Assembly: GCF_963169125.1 (NCBI RefSeq)
Contig: NC_084797.1
Span: 98,977,868-99,041,867 of the forward strand
Direction of reading: 5' to 3'
Origin: Humulus lupulus
Taxonomy: Eukaryota; Streptophyta; Magnoliopsida; Rosales; Cannabaceae
DNA: 64,000 nt
A program made the position numbers and the translations under genes. Each line of letters starts with the position of its first letter. The first letter of the stretch is position 1. The notes under the pieces were generated by a model that searched no databases, had not been told where the DNA came from, and saw nothing but the letters and a program-made list of their open reading frames with translations. Shown here piece by piece: positions 55,737 through 64,000 of the stretch.

Positions 55737-58116
55737 CACAATTGTTTTATTAGGGATAGTAGCGTCGGTTCTGAACCAACGCTACTGTTAATAAAAAAAT
55801 GGCAGTTACTAAATCTTCATTTATATTTAAACCGATGCTAATTATTTTTAATCAAAACACACTTTTTGATCGTATTAGGTATATTGTCGGTTCATAACCG
55901 GCGCTAAGGTGGAAAATGCGTCGGTTATGACCCGACGCTAGAACAAAAATATAATCCTCGTCCCTGTCCTTACCCTCATTCTCTCCTTTCTCTCTTAACT
56001 GAAAGGTGATTTCAACGACGGCGCCCCCTCGAATCAAACCCCTCTCCCGTCTATTAGAGCCCCATTCCCACCCTACTAGGGTACCCGAGCCTCTCTCCGC
56101 CCCTTTCATCGCCCCTCACGGCCTCCGAAGCTCCACAACTCCGAGAGGCTCCGCCGTTGCCGAAGATTTCCCCCCTCGTGACCTCCACAACTACGAGAGG
56201 CTCCGCCCCTTGTGACCTCCATAGCTCTGCTCCACCCATCCATCGAGAGGTTAGTTTTTGTTAAAATTTTCAAATTTTCAGTTAATTTTTTTGATATAAT
56301 TAGGTTAAATTGATAAATTGGATAATTAGGTTTAAATTATAGCTATTAGAATTTAGAAATTGAATTTGAATTAAATTGGAGAATATTGATATTGATAAAT
56401 TGATAATTAGGTTAAATTATAGTTATTAGAATTTAGAAATTAAGATTTGTGTTTTTGATATAATTATGAGAATTTAAAAATTAAATTTGTTTTTAATATA
56501 GTTAGGTTAATTTTTTGAATTGGAATTAAATTAAGAATTGAGAAATGAAATTATGAAATTTAGAAATTGATAGTTAGGTTAATTTGGAGTTTTTATAATT
56601 TAAAAATTATGTATTGAGAATTTTTTTTCTGTTTAATAAAGTTAGGTTAATTTATGAGAATTGAGAAATTTATAGTTTGTATGAATTTTTTTTTTAAAAA
56701 AATAAATATGTAATTATTTGTACTTGTTAATGTTTAATTGTGGTTAGGTTTCGCTTTTTTATTTTTGCGGTTGATTGGATTTGATGGTGATCACATTTGA
56801 CGGCTAAGCATTTATCTTGGACGAGGTAATTCAATGAAGCTTTAATAGTATATATATAAATATTGAAAGATATAGTTATATTAAATTTAGTTGAATTTAG
56901 GATTAAAAGTTAGTGAAAATAGGTTCTGAAAATATGTGCTGCAGAGATATAATGTTGGAATTATGCATGTTAATTGATTGTTTGGTATTTGTGTATAAGT
57001 ACTTTTTGAAATTGGGAAATGTTGTAGAAATAGGGGAAATGTTGCCCAATTTTTTTTTCTTCAAGATAATAACAATTGATAGTTATGCATGTTTGATATT
57101 GATTGATACTTATGCATGTTTCTATTGGTTGTTTGATTTTTGTGTATTAATATGTGATGTCTATAAGTAATATACGAATTTTGAATATGCTATAAAAATA
57201 GGGGAGATGCAACCTAATTATTTTTTAATATAGTAAATCTAGTCTTTGGCAAAATTTGAATTTTTTTTGGCTTGTTGTTTTGTTTGTTTTGTTTCCTAGA
57301 AAGTTAACACTTGTTCCCGAATCGACGTAAGTATTGTTTAATTTATTAGTTATTATATAGTTTAATTTAAATTTTATTGTAAAATCATACAAGTCTAACA
57401 AATTTTTTGAGTTTATTTGTAGTTCAAAAGCACAATGGTATACCCGCTTGAAGAAGTCAACGCTGTAAGAGATGAATGGGCGGAGTAAATTCTACCTCAT
57501 CTCAGCGTTTGATGAGAACTAGTGCTAGCTAGTAATCGATTATGAATATTATTTTTTCAGTCATATGTCGATCTTGACTTAGATTAGTTTACTAGCTAAC
57601 TTATTTTTTTGTCTCTAATACATGGACTTAGATTAGTTTTACTAACTTATTTTTTGACTCTAAACAATGGTTAAGTTAGTAGATTTTGATTAGAAATTAA
57701 CTTAGTCATTGTTTTCCCTCTCGAGTATATGAAGATTATTTTTTGAATCATATATCTCGACCATTGTATATAAATAGTTTCATATAAATATATACTTTTG
57801 ATATATATATACATCTTTCTGCATCTGTTTTGCTGCAGGGGGAAAATGGCAGAAATAGATTACATAATGCAATTTTTAAACATATTAGCGTTGGTTTTGC
57901 ACAGACGCAAACATATGCGCCAGTCTATAAATGACGCATTTGAGTCCCAGAAGCGTCGGTTACAGACCGACGCATTTGCGAAATATTATTGGTTACAGAA
58001 CGATGCTTCTGCCCAAATCAAACGCGTCGCCTGCAACAATGTCGGCTCCAAAACTAAGAAAATTGGAAAAAGCGTTGTTCTATAACCAAAGCTAAATCCC
58101 TATTTTTTAGTAGTGA
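55737..58116. mobile_element. Non-autonomous CACTA-like element in the copia pol gene
   Basis: The right end reads TTTTTAGTAGTG (58105-58116), a CACTA terminus. Both ends carry subterminal words GCGTCGGTT, AACCGACGC and relatives (55760-55790, 55885-55945, 57900-58090), many arranged as hairpins. The left end near 55740 (CACAATTGTTTTATTAGGG) is only a weak match to the complement of the right end, and no 3-bp duplication is found, so it is probably damaged. The copia RT/RNase H reading resumes on both sides. The interior holds no transposase. Confidence 0.65.
55955..56245 (+). other. GC-rich exon-like block within the CACTA-like element
   Basis: A sharply GC-rich segment with open frames on both strands (plus strand 56006-56215, reading APPRIKPLSRLLEPHSHP). 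It contains two copies of CTCCACAACTNCGAGAGGCTCCGCC at about 56129 and 56185 and is followed by GAGAGGTTAGTTTTT, a possible splice donor. The rest of the element to 57830 is AT-rich, like introns. It could be a captured gene piece or the untranslated first exon of a lost transposase gene. No protein family is recognised. Confidence 0.35.
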
Positions 58117-58378
58117 TATTTCAGTATGTGCTTGACCACTATCCAATGTTCTTATCCCGGGTTTGATTGGTATCTGTTCACAACTCCCACTACATGGTCG
58201 ATGCCTGATCTAGTGCACAACATAGCGTACATTAGACATCCAACTGCGGATGCATAAGGAATCCTTCTCATATCATCTTCCTCTTCAGGAATATGTGGAG
58301 ACTGCTTCTTAGAAATGTTGATTCCACATCTGGATGGTAAAATTCATTTGTTTGAATCTGTCATAGAGAAATGCTCAA
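58117..58378 (-). pseudogene. Angela-like copia reverse transcriptase, C-terminal fragment
   Basis: The minus strand reads PEEEDDMRRIPYASAVGCLM, YAMLCTRSG and RYQSNPG-stop-EHWIVVKHILK, the conserved segment between RT and RNase H of Angela/Tork copia elements. It joins the RNase H at 55736 once the CACTA-like insert is removed. It is cut at 58378 by the Tekay-like LTR. One in-frame stop follows SNPG. Confidence 0.85.
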
Positions 58379-61300
58379 TGTAACGTCCCAAATTAACTAA
58401 TAAGACTTAGGGCCTTGATTAGGGGGGCAGGATGAAAAATTATAAAATTATGTGATTATGTGATATATATGTGTATCCTTATGTGATTATGTGAGTTATA
58501 TTATAATATGACTTGATATGCATGTTTTTGTGTATTAAATATGCATGTGGGCCCATTTTTGATTAAAAGAACAATTTTCGTAATTTGGCCCGTTAGGTAT
58601 ATTTGGCATATATGTGATATATGTGTGAAACCACATTATTATGTGGATATATTTGGGTTACTTGGCACGAGACGATCCTAGGGAGCAAGATAGTGGAAAA
58701 GTCACAACGGGACCCATATTTGACTCGGTGAGAGTCAAGGGGTATATTGGGTATTTAGTACATTACAAGGTTATTGGGTAATGGGAATGATTATTTGATG
58801 ATATATTGGGAGTTAATGAGATTAGGAGGGAATTCTAAGAATTTTGACTATTTTACCCTTGGGGGCGTTTTTGGGACCCCGATCATTGAGATTTGTTTGA
58901 GGTTGCTTAAGCTCGAAGTAACCTGTCAGATACTTAAAAAAAAGAACGTTCAGTATGTTCTCTCTCTCTCTCTCTCTCCCGTTCTCATTTTTACGCCCAT
59001 TAGCATTTTCGAAGGAAACTTGAGTTTTAAGACTCAGATTCAAGCAAGGATCGAGTCATTACGATTCTAGGAAAGATTAGAAGCTTATTAGCCGGGGGAT
59101 TTAGCGAGAAACAACATAATTAGAGGTAATTTAAGCTTTGGATTTCTGAGTTTTTGTTTCCTAGAATTTCTTAAGTTCTGAAGTTGGATTTTACGTTTTG
59201 AGGAGTTTTTGAATGGTTTGAAGCTTGAGTTTTGATGGTTTTGGGCCATTGAGATGATTGAGAACTTTGTTTTTGAGATTTGGGTGTGTTTGGATAGGTT
59301 TTTGGAAGATTTTAAAATGGGAAAAACAGAGTTTCATGGCTGAGTTCGTGGTTGGGTCGCGGCCCTTTTATTGTGTGCCGCGGCCCAGGCTTAAAAATAG
59401 AGTGTTTTTGGCTGTTGGGGGAACTTTGGGCCGCGACTCCTTTTTGGCAGGTCGCAGCTCACGGCGCAGACAAAGAGGAGTTTAGCCCCTGTTTTTGAGC
59501 AGGCCGCGGCTTAAAAGGGTAGAAATGGCCAAAATGGGTTTTTAATCATGGGAACTTAAACCTAAGGGCTCAGGATCGATCTTACTACCCGGTTTGGTAG
59601 GATTCGACGTCCTGGAGGCTAGGACTCGGTCCGGAAGCCTGTATTTACTCATTATTGATGCGATTCTATATCATGGTTATGACTAGGTTATCGCTAGGGG
59701 CTCGGAAACGGGATCGTGCTTGAGGGTCGTTTATTGGTAAATTGTGCTTGGACTAAAGGTAAGAAAACTGCACCCAGTATGTGATACATGTCATAAATGT
59801 GGTTATGGCATGGCCTAAATGTTTAATATAGAATTGATCAGAGCCCGAGTCTCTGTAAATGTGCATGATTATGATTATGCTTGTGATTCCCGAATTGTTG
59901 AATAGGAACATGAATAGGGCATGAACGCCTGAGTATGTGCATGATTATGACTATGCTTATGATTATTGATTAAGCATGTTCAATGCTTTATATCTGGATA
60001 TTTAACATATGATATATGCCTGTTTGCATTATCTTATTGGGAAAGGCTTGACTCATCAGTCAAGGAAGATAATAGCACTGAGCGCTGATCGTAAAACATT
60101 GACTTATAATTCAAGGTAGGAAATAGCGTTGAGCGCTGGTCGAAAAGCATTGAATTTTTAGTCATGTGAGACAATAGCACGCTGAGCGCTGGTCGTTATG
60201 ATTAGGCTAACCAGAAGCGCCAGGTACGCTTAAACAGAGAATAGGACCAAGGGATCCGGGGTGACTTATTAGTCCCATATCCTAGCATTGACTTATTAGT
60301 CAAGAACGACCTTAGCACGTTGAGTGCTGGTCAGTGCATTATACGCTTAAACAGAGGATATGACTAAGGGATCCGGGGTGACTTATTAGTCCCATATCCT
60401 AGCATTGAGTTATTAGTCAAGAACGGCCTTAGCATGTGGAGTGCTGGTCAGCGCCAGATACGCTTATACAGAGGATAGGGCTACGAGAAGCAGGGTGACT
60501 TATTAGTCCCATATCCTAGCATTGACTTATTAGTCAAGGATGGCATTAACGTGGTGAGTGTTGGTCGTAAAGCATAGACTTATTAGTCATGGACGACATT
60601 AGCATGGCGAGTGCTGATCGTAAAGCATTGACTTATTAGTCAAGGACGACATTAACAAACTGAATGTTGGTCGTAATGCATTGACTTATCAGTCAAACGT
60701 GGCAATAGCGCGAAGTGCCGGTCCATATGATCTAGCCTAATTAGGAGCACATTATATGCTTGACCAACCTATGGGTCGGAGATAACTAAAGTGCTAGGTA
60801 CGTTGGGCTAGTTCCAAGGCTGGTTGTGCAGAGGACAGGGCAAAGGGCCACAGGGTGACTCATTAGTCCCATACCCTAGGGCATTGAGCCAGTATGGTTC
60901 CATAATCATGTATTTTGGGCATTGGACCCCGATAAGATTCATTGACCATTTATCTAGGGAAATTGGTCCCATATGACACTGTAGTTATTTATATGATTGG
61001 TATGCATGCATGAGTAGGGTTATTATTGCTTGGCATGCTTGTTATGATTTAGATACATATTATTAACTGCTTATGAGCATGTTTAAGTTTTCTTGCTGAG
61101 CCTCGGCTTACGGGTGCTATGTGGTGCAAGTAAAGGGAAAAGAAAGCTGGACCATCCTTGAGTTGGAGAGCTTAGGTGACGATGTGTACAATGCGGCTGC
61201 TTGACCACAACGACCGAGGGCTTAAAGAGGAACTAGGGTCAAACTATTTTGTCTCTTAGGTTGACAGGTTGTAACTTTTATTGCAATTAACCTTTCAAAT

Positions 61301-61484
61301 GTATTTTGGGTTCCCATGTATACAATAAACGTTTTAGTGAAAGGTTTGTATCTTTGACAAAAAAATTTAACCCTAAACCGTTAATCACGTTTAGTTACAC
61401 GATTATGGTCAAATGACTTGTTTAGTGAGTTAAGCACTATTTAAAATACACAGTGTAACAGTCCCTGGGTAGGAGGGCATTACA
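58379..61484 (+). mobile_element. 5' LTR of a Tekay/Del-like gypsy element
   Basis: The LTR begins TGTAACGTCCC and ends GGGCATTACA three bases before a tRNA-Met primer site. At 3106 bp it fits the long LTRs of the Tekay/Del chromoviruses. The flank CTCAA (58374-58378) is the expected left target duplication. Inside are a TC microsatellite (58961-58978), GC-rich words such as GCCGCGGCCCAGG (59340-59510) and a long tandem-repeat tract (60040-60720). The ORFs within it (58774-59070, 59258-59485) are not genes. Confidence 0.88.
60040..60880. repeat. Tandem repeats with TTGACTTATTAGTCAA palindrome in the Tekay-like LTR
   Basis: About ten spaced copies of CATTGACTTATTAGTCAAG (arms TTGACT/AGTCAA) or variants occur, each followed by a GACGACATTAGCA..GAGTGCTGGTCGTAA unit of about 60 bp. 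In the middle, longer units of about 120 bp also contain CGCTTAAACAGAGGATA and GGGTGACTTATTAGTCCCAT. Diverged copies lie in the truncated LTR at 14080-14150. Confidence 0.8.
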
Positions 61485-61487
61485 ACT

Positions 61488-61499
61488 TGGTATCAGAGC
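61488..61499 (+). promoter_or_regulatory. Primer-binding site (initiator tRNA-Met) of the Tekay-like element
   Basis: TGGTATCAGAGC follows the LTR edge after three bases. It is complementary to the 3' end of initiator tRNA-Met, the primer of most chromoviruses, and fixes the orientation as plus. Confidence 0.9.
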
Positions 61500-62165
61500 G
61501 TGCCAAGGTTAAGGGTTCCTGAAGACAAGATGGGCATGTACACTCGTCACTAAAGACAAGCTCCACTCAGGGCATGGTGACTATTTATGTGGTTATGTGT
61601 TTAACTGCTTAAATAGGATATAAATGCTTTACCTGCATGCCTTATTAGGAAGCATGAGATTCTGATAGGCTTTGGCCCTTGACTATTGATATGATTATGC
61701 GATTACATGCTCAATTGATATATGAATGTGTTATGTGCATTCTGGAGTTATGAGCATGATATTTTGTTGGAAAGAGCAGGGGTTATTGATTTATGAATGG
61801 ATGTTATGGGCATGTATTTTAGCACTACAGTGGTATGTGAATGTGGTGCTGTGTGATTGTTCCCGTGGGGAAGGCTTGTTAATGTGCTCATCATGTTTAA
61901 TGGGTTAAGTTATTGACTACACACTAAATCAGAAGTGATGTACCCAAGGCAGTTAGTGGGGCCCGGTGGTGTTTATACTAAGGCTGGGAATTACAGCCAG
62001 GGCCTGGCCCTCCACCTGCCACTCAGAATTGGAAGCAGGTGTTTACATATATGTAATTAAGATTGCAGAGGCAAGAGGAAGAGATCAAATGTTTAAAACA
62101 GCAGGTTCTGTCAGGGAACACATCTTCCTTTGCTATGCCAGGAGTGGCACTAGTATTGGCTCAGC
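61500..62165 (+). other. Leader of the Tekay-like element
   Basis: About 670 bp between the primer site and readable gag. The two short ORFs (61726-61908, 61966-62169) are not convincing. The expected gag N-terminus is probably within the degraded last 150 bp. Confidence 0.5.
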
Positions 62166-62990
62166 CTAGGGTTGAGAATAGGTGGGAATTTCTATGTGAA
62201 AGATTTCAGGAATATTACCCTCCAGTTTTTTAGGGAGGCCTAGATCCATTTAGAGCTAAGCAATGGATGGGCATGATCAGTTCCATCCTCGACAATATAA
62301 GGGTTGTGGGTCACGATAGGGTGATCTATGCTACATATGTATTATAGGAAGATGCCCGAACTTGGTGGGAAGTGATATCCCAGACACGAAATACATTCGC
62401 GATGAATTGGAAAGAATTTAGGCAGTTGTTTAATGAGAGATATTACTGTGATGCAGTTAAGACTACAAAGACAAATAAATTTTTGAACCTGGTTCAGGGA
62501 GATACAACAGTAACAGAGTATGTTAAAAGATTCAATGGGTTGGCCAAGTTTGCTTGTGATATGGTACCCACAGATGTGGCTCAGAATGAGTGATTTATCT
62601 AGGGATTGAATTCCAGAATAGCTCAAGGTGTTAAAATTGCCCCAGTACATGAGATATCTACCTATGCTCAGGTGGTAAGGAGGGCTCTTGTTATTGAGAG
62701 CACAGGAAATGAGATTTGGAGGGAGAGTGCCGGAGAGCACGGAGCTCAGGCAGTGATACCTCCGTTTATTCGATCAGGAAGGAATCAATGTATTTGGAAC
62801 CTCTGGTTTAGAGAAGGGGTTCCGAAGTGCTCAAATAAGCCATCAGGGTGAGGATGAGTATTGGAAAGCCTACCCATAATGCACTCGGTGTAAGAGATGC
62901 CATCTGGGAGAATGCCAAGAAAATGCATGTTTCTTATGTGGGATGGTTGGGCACTTCAAGAGAGATTTCCCAGGGCTAAGGAAGGAAGAG
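62166..62990 (+). pseudogene. gag: Tekay-like gag with zinc knuckle, decayed
   Basis: The readable core has RWEFLCERFQEYYPPVF, then stop, DPFRAKQWMGMI, ARTWWEVISQTRN, WKEFRQLFNERYY and QGDTTVTEYVKRFNGLAKF, a retrotransposon gag domain. The continuation is NSRIAQGVKIAPV with a frame change near 62780. A zinc knuckle at about 62929-62971 reads CFLCGMVGHFKRDF, where the last Cys is Phe. In-frame stops near 62230, 62346 and 62592 disable it. Length and order fit chromovirus gag. Confidence 0.85.
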
Positions 62991-62999
62991 CCAAAAGGG

Positions 63000-63360
63000 G
63001 TAGACAACTCGACTCCACCTTGAGTGTTTGCTCTGAAGTCAGAGTCAGAGACTGAGAGTGAGGCAGGTTCCTCAGTAGTGGCAGGTCAGCTTCCTAGTTC
63101 TGATTCTTGTATTATGCTGACTAGTTTTGGTGCCATGTTGTTCCTTGTGTTGCATCTAGAGAGGCATAGAATTGATATGCAGATTACATAATTATGATGT
63201 GATAGAGTTGGTTTTGACCGACTTCGATATGATCCTTGATATGGATTGGTTAGCCAAGTATGGGGCAATGTTAGATTGCAAGGAAAAGATAGTAACCCTT
63301 CAGCTTGAGGGTGAGAAACCTTTGTATTTGTTGGCACTGTGCATGAACCCCATATACTTA
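63000..63360 (+). pseudogene. Tekay-like aspartic protease region
   Basis: One frame (63172-63363) reads YDVIELVLTDFDMILDMDWL, AKYGAMLDCKEK and VTLQLEGEKPLYL. This is the end of the protease and the linker to RT that chromoviruses share, usually with an ILGMDWL box; here Gly is Asp (ILDMDWL). The active-site half (63100-63170) is barely readable because of frame changes. Confidence 0.75.
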
Positions 63361-64000
63361 TGACATCTGTACTTAGATTTAAAGACCTATTGTAGGAGGA
63401 TGCATAGGACTCTTAGCTAGTGTGGTGGATACCACTTAGGTCATGCCAGTGGTACTAGGACATACTGGATTAGTCTGTGAGTTTCTGGATGTGTTTCCAG
63501 GGATTTGTTAGGGTTACCTCTACAATAAGAGATAGAACGGTGGTTATGTGATGCCAGGGACGAAACCAAGTCTAGGGCACTATATTGAATGGCTTTCAGT
63601 AGAGCTGTAGGAACTAAAGGTTCAGTTATTGAGTAAGATGGTATTCTCGAAGGTGGATCTTAGATTTGGTTATTACTAGCTGAAGATCAGGGAGAAGTAT
63701 AAGCAGAAGACTGCCTTTTATATCAGATATGGGCACTAGGAGTGCTGAGTCATGTCTTTTGGGTTTGACTAATCCCCCAGTTGTTTTATGGATAGATGAA
63801 CAGAGTTCTCGATGATTGTTACCTCATTGACAGAAAAGGTGATTGCCTATGCATCACATCAGTTGAATGATATGACCAGAACTAAAGAAGAGTTACTGGT
63901 GGGCTAGTTGGCCACATTATGCTTGAGTTTACTCTTTTAGAGACGATAAAAGGAAAAACAGTTGAGTGGCCCACAAATGGGAAGGATTGAGGGAAATGTC
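63361..64000 (+). pseudogene. Tekay-like reverse transcriptase and RNase H start, heavily decayed
   Basis: Only islands remain. FSKVDLRFGYY (first catalytic Asp, about 63648-63680) is followed after a stop by LKIREKYKQKTAFYIRYGH and VMSFGFD. A segment KVIAYASHQLNDMTRTKEEL (about 63838-63895) marks the RNase H. Sequence between the FGFD and YASHQL islands is much shorter than the usual RT, so the catalytic YVDD part and the thumb have been deleted. The element continues past the window edge. Confidence 0.75.

Noticed and set aside
56054..56239. Minus-strand ORFs in the GC-rich block (also 55852-56109)
   Set aside because: They overlap plus-strand frames of equal quality and contain only low-complexity Gly/Arg/Glu sequence.
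61488..61499. TGGTATCAGAGC motifs (also 17151-17162) as parts of tRNA genes
   Set aside because: They are isolated 12-mers next to LTR edges, with no cloverleaf around them, and so are primer-binding sites.
1..64000. Naming the plant species or family
   Set aside because: Repeat families look like those of some Rosales from memory, but nothing here can be verified without a search.

Overview
This 64-kb window looks like the repeat-rich fraction of a eudicot plant nuclear genome: AT-rich, almost entirely nested transposable elements, with one intact spliced host gene, a YUCCA-type (YUC10/11-like) flavin monooxygenase for auxin synthesis at 50.8-53.3 kb. The species cannot be fixed from the sequence. 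No tRNA, rRNA or bacterial-type feature was seen.

Layout, left to right. (A) 1-18.5 kb is a nested stack. A minus-strand Tat-lineage Ty3/gypsy element (5' LTR 13329-14058, gag and pol leftwards, an antisense extra gene at 1-1442, 3' LTR outside the window) sits in a truncated Tekay/Del-like LTR (14059-15806). That LTR sits in a decayed SIRE-like copia gag region (15807-17092, LTR from 17165). The Tat element is itself broken by two solo LTRs: Tekay-like (3891-6607, inside the second RNase H) and Angela-like copia (9609-11467, inside gag). (B) 18.5-23.5 kb is AT-rich intergenic DNA with a Myb/SANT-like gene fragment and a TIR element (21410-23170) split by a GC-rich solo LTR (21649-22937). (C) 23528-38014 is an Athila-like gypsy element with target-site duplication ATAAC and a tRNA-Asp primer site but no pol. 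A 5'-truncated LINE (23661-26108) lies in its 5' LTR and a near-complete copia element (28360-35276, TSD GTTAA) in its body. (D) 38512-49499 is an 11-kb CACTA (En/Spm) transposon with both termini, TSD ATT, a TNP2-type transposase gene, a five-exon TNPA-like gene, and two sets of strong RNA-hairpin-forming sequences. A Tat-type solo LTR (47335-48101) lies inside it. (E) 49.5-54.2 kb holds a MITE-like element and the YUCCA gene. (F) 54.2-58.4 kb is an Angela-like copia remnant split by a non-autonomous CACTA-like element. (G) 58379-64000 is a plus-strand Tekay/Del-like gypsy element with a 3.1-kb 5' LTR, a tRNA-Met primer site and decayed gag-pol that runs off the window.

Nearly all transposon genes carry stops or frameshifts, many of the kind expected from C-to-T decay of methylated DNA. 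The YUCCA gene, by contrast, has four clean exons, all phase-0 introns and every family motif. The most interesting signal is in the CACTA element. Four tandem copies of a ~205-bp unit each contain a ~131-nt near-perfect hairpin (41299-42046). A separate hairpin with ~140-nt arms lies in an intron of the TNPA-like gene (about 39730-40113). Both are plausible transposon-encoded small-RNA precursors, and both can be tested with small-RNA data.
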